A stretch of 64,000 nt of DNA from Mycolicibacterium sp. YH-1 (lineage in GTDB: Bacteria; Actinomycetota; Actinomycetes; Mycobacteriales; Mycobacteriaceae). This document shows, one piece after another, positions 41,713 to 51,476 of the stretch. Within the stretch, counting starts at the first letter, position 1. Each line of letters begins with the position of its first letter. The stretch covers positions 1,178,001 to 1,242,000 of the forward strand of contig NZ_CP092915.1 in the NCBI RefSeq assembly GCF_022557175.1, read 5' to 3'. A program made the translations under genes and the position numbers. The notes below the pieces were generated by a model. The model saw only the letters and a list, made by a program, of their open reading frames with translations, did not search any database and was not told the origin of the DNA.

Positions 41713-42680
41713 CCACTCTGAACGCATCGGAGCAGCGCGCCGCCGAACAGGACTCCGAGCACGTCGCGCGGATCAAACAGAAACAGGACCCTGGCGTCTC
41801 CCGGGCGGAGGGGTGGCGCCTGCGGGGGCCGCTGCTACCGGCGCTGATCTTCATGATCGTCGTCACCCAGATCCCGTTCCTGTTCACGCTGTACTACTCG
41901 ACGCTGTCGTGGAACCTGGTACGGCCGGGTAGCAGTAAATTCGTCGGGCTCAAGAACTACCTCGACGTCATCCAGGACAGCACGTTCTGGCAGGTCGCCC
42001 TCACCACGGTCATCCTCATCGTCGGCACCGTCCTGATCTCGGTGATCCTGGGGCTGCTGCTGGCGCTGCTGCTGGACCGGGCGTTCCTCGGCCGCGGTAT
42101 CGTCCGGACGCTGCTCATCACGCCGTTCCTCATCACACCCGTTGCGGGAGCGCTGATGTGGAAGACCGCGATGCTCGATCCGGTGTACGGCATCGTCAAC
42201 TGGGTGCTCAAACCGTTCGGCCTCGGGGGAATCGACTGGGTGAGTCAGTTCCCGTTGACCTCGGTGATGATCAACCTGGTCTGGCAGTGGACGCCGTTCA
42301 TGATGCTGCTGATTCTGGCCGGTCTGACCTCGATGCCGCGTGACCAGCTGGAGGCGGGCAGGGTCGACGGAGCCACCGGCTTCCAGTTGTTCAGGGAGCT
42401 GACGTTGCCGCATCTGCGCCGGTTCATCGAGCTGGGCACGGTGCTGGGGGCGATCTATCTGGTCAACACGTTCGACGCGATCTACATGATGACGCAGGGC
42501 GGTCCGGGTACGGCGAGTGCCAACCTGCCGTTCTACATCTACCAGCGTGCGTTCCTCGGATTCGACATCGGCCAGGCCGCGGCCATGGGCGTCATCGTCG
42601 TCATCTTCACCATGATCATCGCCAGCTTCGCGCTTCGGTTGATCTTCAAATCATTCACCGGCAAGGAAGAGGCCGCCTGA
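41709..42680 (+). CDS. ABC transporter permease, polyol importer (SmoF-like)
   Basis: A 323-residue inner-membrane permease with six main hydrophobic segments. The cytoplasmic EAA loop is RDQLEAGRVDGATGFQLFRE, followed by LTLPHLRRFIELG. It pairs with the next permease to form the channel of a maltose-type (CUT1) importer. Start overlaps the binding-protein stop; its stop overlaps the next start (TGATG), so the three are coupled. Confidence 0.93.
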   Translation: MTTLNASEQRAAEQDSEHVARIKQKQDPGVSRAEGWRLRGPLLPALIFMIVVTQIPFLFTLYYSTLSWNLVRPGSSKFVGLKNYLDVIQDSTFWQVALTTVILIVGTVLISVILGLLLALLLDRAFLGRGIVRTLLITPFLITPVAGALMWKTAMLDPVYGIVNWVLKPFGLGGIDWVSQFPLTSVMINLVWQWTPFMMLLILAGLTSMPRDQLEAGRVDGATGFQLFRELTLPHLRRFIELGTVLGAIYLVNTFDAIYMMTQGGPGTASANLPFYIYQRAFLGFDIGQAAAMGVIVVIFTMIIASFALRLIFKSFTGKEEAA

Positions 42681-43549
42681 TGACTACTACTGAAGCAGCT
42701 GCGCCCGTGGCAGACGCGCCGGTCGCGAAGCGAAAGGTCAAGCGCCGCAGGTTCGATGCCTGGGGCGTGGTCGCCTGGATCGTCGGCCTGGGCTTCTTCT
42801 TCCCGGTGTTCTGGATGGTGCTCACGTCGTTCAAGCAGGAGGTCGACGCCTACACCCCATCGCCGAAGTTCTTCTTCACACCCACCCTGGATCAGTTCCG
42901 GGCGGTTTTCGATCAGGGTGTCGCCACCGGCCTGCTGAACTCGTTGTTCGCCACGACCGCATCGACCATCCTGGTGCTGCTCCTCGGTGTTCCCGCGGCG
43001 TTCGCATTGTCGCTGCGGCCGGTCCGCAAGACCCAGGATGCGCTGTTCTTCTTCATGAGCACCAAGATGCTGCCGATTGTCGCGGCGATCGTCCCCCTGT
43101 ACGTGATCGTCTCCAATATCGGTCTGTTGGACAATATCTGGGCGCTCGTCATCCTGTACACCTCGATGAACCTGCCCATCGCGGTGTGGATGATGCGGTC
43201 GTTCTTCCTCGAGGTGCCCGGTGAACTGCTCGAGGCCGCCAGCCTGGACGGTGCCAGTCTGTGGCGTGCGGTGCGTGAGGTGATCCTGCCGCTGGTGTCG
43301 CCGGGAATCGCGGCGACCGCATTGATCTGCGTGATATTCGCCTGGAACGAGTTCTTCTTCGCGGTCAGTCTTACCGCGGTGCAGGCCCAGACGATGCCCG
43401 TGTTCATGGTCGGCTTCATCGCCGGCGAGGGCCTGTACTGGGCCAAGTTGTGCGCAGCGGCCACCATGGCCGCTCTGCCGGTGATCCTGGCGGGCTGGGT
43501 AGCGCAGAACAAGCTGGTCCGCGGCCTGTCCTTCGGCGCCATCAAGTAA
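42680..43549 (+). CDS. ABC transporter permease, polyol importer (SmoG-like)
   Basis: A 289-residue CUT1 permease with six hydrophobic segments. The EAA loop PGELLEAASLDGASLWRAVR precedes REVILPLVSPGIAATALI. The N-terminal VFWMVLTSFKQEVDAYT is the conserved periplasmic entry of the MalG/SmoG type. It partners the preceding permease. The 1-nt stop/start overlap (TGATG) ensures matched synthesis. Confidence 0.93.
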   Translation: MTTTEAAAPVADAPVAKRKVKRRRFDAWGVVAWIVGLGFFFPVFWMVLTSFKQEVDAYTPSPKFFFTPTLDQFRAVFDQGVATGLLNSLFATTASTILVLLLGVPAAFALSLRPVRKTQDALFFFMSTKMLPIVAAIVPLYVIVSNIGLLDNIWALVILYTSMNLPIAVWMMRSFFLEVPGELLEAASLDGASLWRAVREVILPLVSPGIAATALICVIFAWNEFFFAVSLTAVQAQTMPVFMVGFIAGEGLYWAKLCAAATMAALPVILAGWVAQNKLVRGLSFGAIK

Positions 43550-43589
43550 CCAGAGCACTTCGAGCCAAAAGTACTGAAAGGTAATCACA

Positions 43590-44655
<1,066 letters not shown>

Positions 44656-44672
<17 letters not shown>

Positions 44673-45945
44673 CGTGCCACCTGAGTTGCGGCTCCGCGCA
44701 CCAACTCCCGGCCTGCTGGCGCTGCCATGGGACCGTCCGCTGGAACGGTGGCTGGTGCCCGACGTCGCGCTGCGTGATATCGCGGTGGGTCCGAGTCGCC
44801 ACCTGGTGAAGTTCGTCGAGGCCGACGGTCATCTCTGGGCGGTCAAGGACATGCCGCCGCGGGTCGCGGTCAAGGAGTACGACGTGCTGCGTCGGCTCGA
44901 GGAGATGGGGCTGCCGGCCGTGCGTGCCGCCGGTCTTGTGCTGCAGCCCGAGTTCGAGACGGCGATCCTGCTGACTCGCTATCTGGAGGGTTCGTGGCAG
45001 TACCGCCGGCTGTTCATGCGGCTGCCTCCTGATCAGCCCAAGCACAGGGCGCGGCTGCTGGACGCGATGGCCGGGCTGCTGGTGGAGCTGCATCGCCACG
45101 GAGTGTTCTGGGGCGATTGCTCATTGGCGAACACGCTGTTCTCGCGGGACGGTCAGCTGCTGCAGGCATGGCTCGTCGATGCCGAGACGTCCGAGGTGCA
45201 TCCGTCCCTGAGTCGCGGTCAGCGTCGGCACGACCTCGAGATCCTCGTGGAGAACGTGGCGATGGGCATACTCGACATGGCCGAGCGGCTCGAGCAGCCG
45301 GAGGCGTTGCACCACACGCTGATTGCCGAGGCGGAGCAAGTGCAGGTCCGGTACGAGACGTTGTGGGATCTGCTGCACGCCGCACCCGTGCTGGACTTCA
45401 CCGACCGTTACCGCGTCGAGGGCACCATCCGGGCGCTCAACGACCTCGGCTTCGTGGTCGATGAACTCTCGCTGCAACCCGACAGCGCCGATCCGAGCCG
45501 GCTCCGCGTGCACGTCGCCGTGGGCGACCGTCGGTACCACGCGCGGCATCTGCGGGATCTCACCGGATTGGACGTGGGGGAGGGGCAGGCTCGCATCCTG
45601 CTAGGCGATCTGCACGCGTATCAGGCGCAGCTGTGCCTCGAGGCCGGACACGACGTCGACGAGTCGACCGCCGCGCGGCTGTGGGTCATCGAGGTGGTGA
45701 CCCCGACCGAGCAGTTGGCACACGCCGCGTTGGGCCACGCCGGTACACCGATCCAGGCCTACTGCGATCTGCTGGAGGTGCGTTGGCTGTTGAGCGAGAG
45801 GGCCGGCCACGACGTCGGCACCTCCAGAGCGCTTGCCGCGCTGGCACGCGACGGCATACCCGTGGACTCCGCGGCGAAGTTGGCGATCGCCGAGATTCCG
45901 ACACAACCGTTCGCGGTGCTGTCGGAAGACGACGACGGCGACTGA
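44656..45945 (+). CDS. DUF4032 protein with kinase-like fold
   Basis: About 429 residues (start GTG 44656 inside the ATPase gene end; GTG 44674 is also possible). The N-terminal half resembles a small-molecule/lipopolysaccharide-type kinase fold: HLWAVKDMPPRVAVKEYDVL with a nucleotide-binding Lys, and the catalytic loop HGVFWGDCSLANTLF (H-x4-GDCSLAN), then AWLVDAETSEVH in place of DFG. The C-terminal half is DUF4032, with TGLDVGEGQARILLGDLHAY and related pieces. The family is common in actinobacteria and its substrate is unknown. Close coupling to the importer ATPase suggests a role in polyol metabolism or transport control, but the link could be positional only. Confidence 0.8.
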
Positions 45946-45948
45946 CGA

Positions 45949-46176
45949 TCAGGTGACGGGTTGCTCGGCCGGGTTGAGGCCGAAGGGGAGGTCGGGACTG
46001 ACGCCGGAGGGTGCGTTGGTGAAGATCTGCGACGAACTGGTCCGGCAGTTGCTGTCCATCGGGGTCTGGTCGCCCGAGCAGTACGGCACCAGATCTTGCG
46101 GGTCGGCACCGGCCACCGGCGCTGCCAGTAGCGCTACCCCACTCAGGAGCAGTGCCGCCAACGCGCGCTTTCCCAC
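45949..46176 (-). CDS. Small secreted two-cysteine protein
   Basis: A 75-residue protein with a signal peptide (MGKRALAALLLSGVALLAAP, cleavage near VAGA) and a mature peptide with two cysteines (VPYCSGDQTP and DSNCRTSSSQI), followed by a Pro-rich tail. The spacing and the downstream SQIFTNAPSG echo the two small secreted proteins at 30.4-31 kb. The GTG start has no convincing ribosome site and lies only 32 bp from the LigD start on the other strand, so either start could be slightly different. No function is known. Confidence 0.65.
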   Translation of the reverse strand: MGKRALAALLLSGVALLAAPVAGADPQDLVPYCSGDQTPMDSNCRTSSSQIFTNAPSGVSPDLPFGLNPAEQPVT

Positions 46177-46208
46177 CTGGTGAATGCTACTCCGGACATA
46201 CTGGATGG

Positions 46209-48551
46209 GTGGAGCGTTGCGGGCGGGTGAAACTGACCAACCCCGACAAGGTGCTGTATCCCGCCACTGGCACCACGAAGGCCGAGATCTTCGAGTACTA
46301 CGTCACCATCGCCGAGGTGATGCTGCCGCATATCGCTGGGCGCCCGGTCACCCGCAAGCGCTGGCCCAACGGTGTCGGACAGCCGGACTTCTTCGAGAAG
46401 CAGCTCGCCTCGTCGGCACCCGAGTGGCTGGACCGTGGCTCGGTCACACACAAGTCAGGAACGACCACCTATCCGATCATCGACAGCCAGGAGGGGCTGG
46501 CCTGGATCGCGCAACAGGCGGCGCTGGAGGTGCACGTGCCGCAGTGGCGGTTCGTCGGCGCGGGCGGGCGAAGCGGGGTGGGAGATGACAAAGACACGCC
46601 AGGCGACGCGACGCGCATCGTGTTCGATCTGGACCCCGGGGAGGGTGTGACGTTCCGTCAACTGTGCGAGGTCGCGCACGAGGTGCGTGGTTTCATCACC
46701 GACATCGGTCTGACCACGTACCCGCTGACCAGTGGGAGCAAGGGCCTGCACCTCTATGTGCCGCTTGCAGACCCGGTGAGTTCGCGTGGCGCATCGGTGC
46801 TGGCGAAGCGCATCGCCGTGCAGCTCGAGCAGGCGATGCCCAAACAGGTCACGGCGACGATGACCAAGAGCCTGCGCACCGGCAAGGTGTTCCTCGACTG
46901 GAGTCAGAACAGTGCCGCCAAGACCACCATTGCGCCGTACTCGATGCGCGGTCGCGACCAACCGACAGTGGCGGCGCCGCGGACCTGGGAGGAGATCGAG
47001 GACCCCGACCTGAGGCACCTGCGCTTCGAGGAGGTGCTGGCGCGCGTCGAGCGTGACGGCGATCTGCTGGAGGGGCTGGACGAAAGTGCGCCGCTACCAG
47101 ACAAACTCACCACCTACCGGGGCATGCGAGACGCGGGCAAGACGCCCGAGCCGGTGCCGCGCGAATCGCCTGTAACCGGCAATGACAACACGTTCGTCAT
47201 CCAGGAACACCATGCTCGTCGGCTGCACTACGACTTCCGGTTGGAGCGCAACGGCGTGCTGGTGTCATGGGCGGTGCCCAAGAATCTGCCCGAGACCACC
47301 TCGGTCAATCACCTCGCCGTGCACACCGAGGACCACCCGCTGGAGTACGCCACCTTCGAGGGATCGATTCCCAAGGGGGAGTACGGCGGTGGTGAGGTCA
47401 TCGTCTGGGACTCAGGGACGTATGAGACCGAGAAGTTCCGGGACCCCGGGGTCGACGGCGAGAGCGTGGACGGTAAGAAGGGCGAGGTCATCGTCACGCT
47501 GCACGGGTCGAAGATCGAGGGTCGCTACGCGCTGATCCAGACGGGTGGCAAGAACTGGCTGGCCCACCGGATGAAGGAGCAGCCGGCCGCCGCATCGGAG
47601 GGCAGGAGCGCAGCGACCGGGGATCGGGCACAGCAGGACCTGGCCCCGATGCTCGCGACGCACGGCTCGGTGGAGAGGCTGACGCCGATCGTGTGGGCAT
47701 TCGAGGGCAAGTGGGACGGGTACCGGCTGCTGGTCGACGCCAATCACGGTGAGCTGCAGCTGCGCTCGCGACGCGGCCGAGACGTCACGCACGAGTATCC
47801 GCAGCTGCGGGCATTGGCCGCCGATCTGGCCGACCATCACGTCATTCTCGACGGTGAGGTGGTGGCTCTCGATGAGGCGGGGGTCCCGAGCTTCGGCTTG
47901 ATGCAGAACCGCGGCCGCTCCGACAGCAACATCGAGTTCTGGGCCTTCGACATCCTCCAGCTCGACGGACGATCGTTGTTGCGGGCCAAGTACTCCGACC
48001 GTCGCAAGCTGCTCGAGACGCTCGCGCAGGGCGGCGGACTGATCGTGCCCGAGCAGCTGCCCGGTGACGGACCCGCGGCGCTGGAGTACGCCCGCGAGCA
48101 CCGGTGGGAGGGCGTGATCGCCAAGAAACGCGACTCCACCTATCAGCCGGGCCGACGTTCGCAGTCGTGGATCAAGGACAAGCTCTGGCGCACACAGGAA
48201 GTCGTGATCGGCGGATGGCGGGCCGGCGAGGGCGGCCGGACCAGCGGCATCGGCGCGCTGCTGGTCGGTGTTCCCGAGGACGACGGGCTGCACTTCGCGG
48301 GACGTGTCGGCACGGGCTTCACCGACAAGGACCTTGCCAAGCTCAAGAAGACGCTGGCGCCGTTGCACACCGACGAGTCACCGTTCACCAAGCGACTCAC
48401 CGGCCCCGATGCCAAGGGCGTGACATTCGTGCGGCCAGAACTGGTGGGGGAGGTGCGCTACAGCGAGCGGACGACCGATGGTCGGCTGCGGCAGCCCAGT
48501 TGGCGCGGTATGCGACCGGATAAGAGCCCCGACGAGGTGGTGTGGGAGTAG
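46209..48551 (+). CDS. ligD: ATP-dependent DNA ligase D (polymerase-phosphoesterase-ligase)
   Basis: About 780 residues from GTG 46209, where similarity to tuberculosis LigD begins (VKLTNPDKVLYPATG). Domain 1 (to about 300) is the primase-like polymerase with metal Asp140/Asp142 in FDLDPGEG and TYPLTSGSKGLHLY. Domain 2 (about 320-455) is the 3'-phosphoesterase with IQEHHARRLHYDFRLE and HTEDHPLEYATFEG. Domain 3 (about 475-780) is the ligase, with nucleophile Lys501 in FEGKWDGYR and later EGVIAKKRD and SWIKDKLW motifs. It fills and seals double-strand breaks with Ku. All three active sites look intact. Confidence 0.96.
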   Translation: MERCGRVKLTNPDKVLYPATGTTKAEIFEYYVTIAEVMLPHIAGRPVTRKRWPNGVGQPDFFEKQLASSAPEWLDRGSVTHKSGTTTYPIIDSQEGLAWIAQQAALEVHVPQWRFVGAGGRSGVGDDKDTPGDATRIVFDLDPGEGVTFRQLCEVAHEVRGFITDIGLTTYPLTSGSKGLHLYVPLADPVSSRGASVLAKRIAVQLEQAMPKQVTATMTKSLRTGKVFLDWSQNSAAKTTIAPYSMRGRDQPTVAAPRTWEEIEDPDLRHLRFEEVLARVERDGDLLEGLDESAPLPDKLTTYRGMRDAGKTPEPVPRESPVTGNDNTFVIQEHHARRLHYDFRLERNGVLVSWAVPKNLPETTSVNHLAVHTEDHPLEYATFEGSIPKGEYGGGEVIVWDSGTYETEKFRDPGVDGESVDGKKGEVIVTLHGSKIEGRYALIQTGGKNWLAHRMKEQPAAASEGRSAATGDRAQQDLAPMLATHGSVERLTPIVWAFEGKWDGYRLLVDANHGELQLRSRRGRDVTHEYPQLRALAADLADHHVILDGEVVALDEAGVPSFGLMQNRGRSDSNIEFWAFDILQLDGRSLLRAKYSDRRKLLETLAQGGGLIVPEQLPGDGPAALEYAREHRWEGVIAKKRDSTYQPGRRSQSWIKDKLWRTQEVVIGGWRAGEGGRTSGIGALLVGVPEDDGLHFAGRVGTGFTDKDLAKLKKTLAPLHTDESPFTKRLTGPDAKGVTFVRPELVGEVRYSERTTDGRLRQPSWRGMRPDKSPDEVVWE

Positions 48552-48576
48552 TTCTGGGCCGGTGGAGTTCCTGGAC

Positions 48577-51339
48577 CTACGACAGATCGATTGCAACGGA
48601 GCGTATTTCCCGACGAGATCTGACATCGAGCTTGGCAAAGATGTGACTCAAGTGCCACTCCACGGTCCGGGGACTGATGAACAATTGAGCAGCGATCTCT
48701 GAGTTGGTGTGGCCTTCGCGCACCAATCTCGTTATGTGACGTTCCTGCGTCGTCAACGTGATGGCAGAGCCTTTCACGGGCTGGTTAACCGTCACGCCTG
48801 CTGCGGCGAGTTCACGACTCGTCCTCGACGCGAAGCCGTCGATGCCCATTTCCTCGAACAGGTCGTAGGCGGTGCGCAGTTGGGTGCGGGCCTCGGCTCT
48901 GCGATTGCCCCGTCGTAGCCATTCGCCATAGACAAGATGGGCACGCGCCAAGAACACGGCGACTGGGCTCTTCTGCAAGTGAACGATAGCCTCAAGGAAG
49001 TCGTCGTTGGCACTCGCTCCGTCGTTGACCAGAGCCCTGGAGCGGGCTGCCACGCCAAGGGCGGTTGGGGTACCGCTCGCGTCTGTCCGCTCGACCAGTC
49101 GCGCCAGCGCGTCCTTGGCAATCACGTTCTCACCGCACCGCGTCGCACCTTCGATCAACTCAGGCAATAGGTAGCCGACGAGTCCGAAGTCGTCGTCGTC
49201 GAGGCCAGACAGGCTAGCGTGTACGGCTTTTGAGTAGTTGCCTAGCCCGTTGTGCAGGATGGCCACGGCGTAGTGCGTCACCGTGACCTCGTTACCCTCG
49301 CCTCGAGCTGACGCGCCGGCGATGGTCGTCCTCGCGGACTCGAGGCAGAGTTTCTTCTGGCCGCGGTACGCAGCGATGTAGGGTTCCAGAGATGTCTGTG
49401 GAACGGCACCGGTGGCGGTTGTAATCGCATCCGCCTCCTCCAAAGTGGCTGCGACGGTGGCGATGTGGCCGGTGCCGACACATAGACCGGCATACGTCCA
49501 CAATGCGATCGGCAGCATCGTCAATTCGCCTGCGACGCGCAGCTTGTTTAGCTGCCGGACGGTCAGCAGGTTGTACGCGTCCTGATCGAAGAGGTCCAAG
49601 CACACCCGGTTGGTGATGTTGTGCCATCTGGGATCAACGGCGTCGTCGTCCTCCTTCAAGAATTCGGCGATCGCGTGTTTAAGCAAGCCTGCGGCCGCAA
49701 CATACCCGTCGGTGTATCGAACGATGAGGCCGTCCAGGAGGAGATCCATCGCCGTCGGTGGGCCCACGGCAGGCGGTGCGCGCTTCGCCTCGTGAGCCAC
49801 GTCGGCCGGCCAGAAGGGCTCGCTGCCGGAGGACCGGCCCACAATCATCGAGTACATGAATGCCTCGAGATAGGTCTCCCGCGCCAACCCGGCGTCGATC
49901 GGCGCGAGTCGTCGGGCAGCGGCGAGGAGCAAGGGGGGCCCGTCGCGGCCGCGTCGCGCGGCGAATGCCATCTTTGCGCGTAGAAGATCGACATGCGCGC
50001 TGGTCAATTCGTCGTCCGCGAGTTCGGCAGCTTGTTCGAGCATTCGCGCGGTCGCATCCAACGCGCCCGCATCGAGTTCGGCCTGTGCAGCCCGCAGGGC
50101 CCGGCCAGCCCGCTGGTCCGGATCCGGTGTCGCTCCGACGGCCTGCACAAGAAACGCGGCGGCCGCTGCGGTGCCGCCGCGCGCTCGTGCCTGCTCGGCG
50201 GCCAGTTCCAGATCGGTGGCGAGTTGCTCGTCGGCGGTACTGGCGGCATGTGCACGATGCCACGTGCGGTGATCAGCGGCGCGCGGATCGATGATCGTCT
50301 GAGCCAGGGCTTCGTGGACGCGCCTGCGCTCGGCGAGCGTGGCGTTGCCGTAGATGGCCGATCGGACCAGAGGATGCCGAAATCGCATACGGCCGTTCAG
50401 GGACACCAGTCCGGCATTTTCGGCGGGCTCTGCCGCGTCCACGTCGATTCCCAAACTGCGTGCGGCCGCCCACAGCCAGGACGATTCGCCGGTCGGCTCG
50501 GCGGCGGCAATCAGCAGCAGTGTGCGAGTGGGTGATGGCAGCTTCCGAAACTGTTGAAGGAAGGTGTCTTCGATGCGCCCGGATATCGATCTCGCCCGGG
50601 CGAGCCCGTATCCGCCTGCCAGCTCGCCAGGGGTCAGCGCGCGATGCAGCTCTAGGATGGGGAGCGGGTTTCCGCCGGACTCGGCGATGATGCTGTCACG
50701 AGCACGGTCAGTGAGTCGCCCAGGCACCACGGCGCCGAGGAGGGCGCGCGCGTCCGAGACAGTCAAGCCGTGCAACACCAGCTCGGGCAGGCCTGCCATC
50801 AGGTCGAGGGGGCGTCGTGATCCGAACACCATGACAACCCGGTCCGCCAGGAGGCGACGCGCCGCAAATGTCAGCGCACTCATCGACGCTCGGTCGATCC
50901 AATGAGCGTCGTCGATGACGCAGGCTGTGGGCTGTTGCGCGCCGGCCTCCGCCAACAAGGTCAGCACTGCGAGCCCGACGAGCAGTTGATCCGGAGCCCC
51001 GACGCCGTCGGCGAGGCCCAACGCGACCTGCAAGGCCTTGCGTTGCGGGCCGGGTAGACGGTCCAGTAGGCCGACGAGCGGGGCGCACACCTGTTGGAGG
51101 CCGGCGTACGCCAACTCCATCTCGGACTCCGCGCCGTGGCTGTGGATCACCTGGAGTTCCGGCGCGTGACTCAGCACCGAATCGATCAGCGCGGTCTTAC
51201 CGATACCGGCTTCTCCACGCACGATCAACACACCGCTGCGGCCTGTTTGCGCTTCACTCAACAGTCCGGCGAGGTGCTGTTGCTCGGGTGTGCGACCCAG
51301 CAAGACGCCACCCGGTACGGCCACGCGCATGGCAGTCAT
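48577..51339 (-). CDS. LuxR-family AAA regulator (LAL type)
   Basis: A 920-residue regulator of the large ATP-binding LuxR class. The N-terminal AAA/NB-ARC-like ATPase has Walker A GEAGIGKTAL (42-51) and a CVIDDAHWIDRASMSAL Walker B. A long helical, TPR-like middle follows. The C-terminal helix-turn-helix is LTTQERHITRLVREGHTNSE plus FISPRTVEWHLSHIFAKLDV. Such proteins act as inducer-responsive activators of catabolic or secondary-metabolite genes. It is divergent from the ThDP-enzyme operon at 51.5 kb, the most likely target. The inducer is unknown. Confidence 0.92.
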   Translation of the reverse strand: MTAMRVAVPGGVLLGRTPEQQHLAGLLSEAQTGRSGVLIVRGEAGIGKTALIDSVLSHAPELQVIHSHGAESEMELAYAGLQQVCAPLVGLLDRLPGPQRKALQVALGLADGVGAPDQLLVGLAVLTLLAEAGAQQPTACVIDDAHWIDRASMSALTFAARRLLADRVVMVFGSRRPLDLMAGLPELVLHGLTVSDARALLGAVVPGRLTDRARDSIIAESGGNPLPILELHRALTPGELAGGYGLARARSISGRIEDTFLQQFRKLPSPTRTLLLIAAAEPTGESSWLWAAARSLGIDVDAAEPAENAGLVSLNGRMRFRHPLVRSAIYGNATLAERRRVHEALAQTIIDPRAADHRTWHRAHAASTADEQLATDLELAAEQARARGGTAAAAAFLVQAVGATPDPDQRAGRALRAAQAELDAGALDATARMLEQAAELADDELTSAHVDLLRAKMAFAARRGRDGPPLLLAAARRLAPIDAGLARETYLEAFMYSMIVGRSSGSEPFWPADVAHEAKRAPPAVGPPTAMDLLLDGLIVRYTDGYVAAAGLLKHAIAEFLKEDDDAVDPRWHNITNRVCLDLFDQDAYNLLTVRQLNKLRVAGELTMLPIALWTYAGLCVGTGHIATVAATLEEADAITTATGAVPQTSLEPYIAAYRGQKKLCLESARTTIAGASARGEGNEVTVTHYAVAILHNGLGNYSKAVHASLSGLDDDDFGLVGYLLPELIEGATRCGENVIAKDALARLVERTDASGTPTALGVAARSRALVNDGASANDDFLEAIVHLQKSPVAVFLARAHLVYGEWLRRGNRRAEARTQLRTAYDLFEEMGIDGFASRTSRELAAAGVTVNQPVKGSAITLTTQERHITRLVREGHTNSEIAAQLFISPRTVEWHLSHIFAKLDVRSRREIRSVAIDLS

Positions 51340-51476
51340 GGTGGCACGAAGTCAAGACCTGCACACAGCATCGCGCACCGCGGCGGCGACGAAACCCCAG
51401 GGGTTTTCCCGGGGTGGGCCGGCGTGCGCCGGTGTTTCACTCGACGCGATGGTGATCACGACAGTGAGGAACGCGC

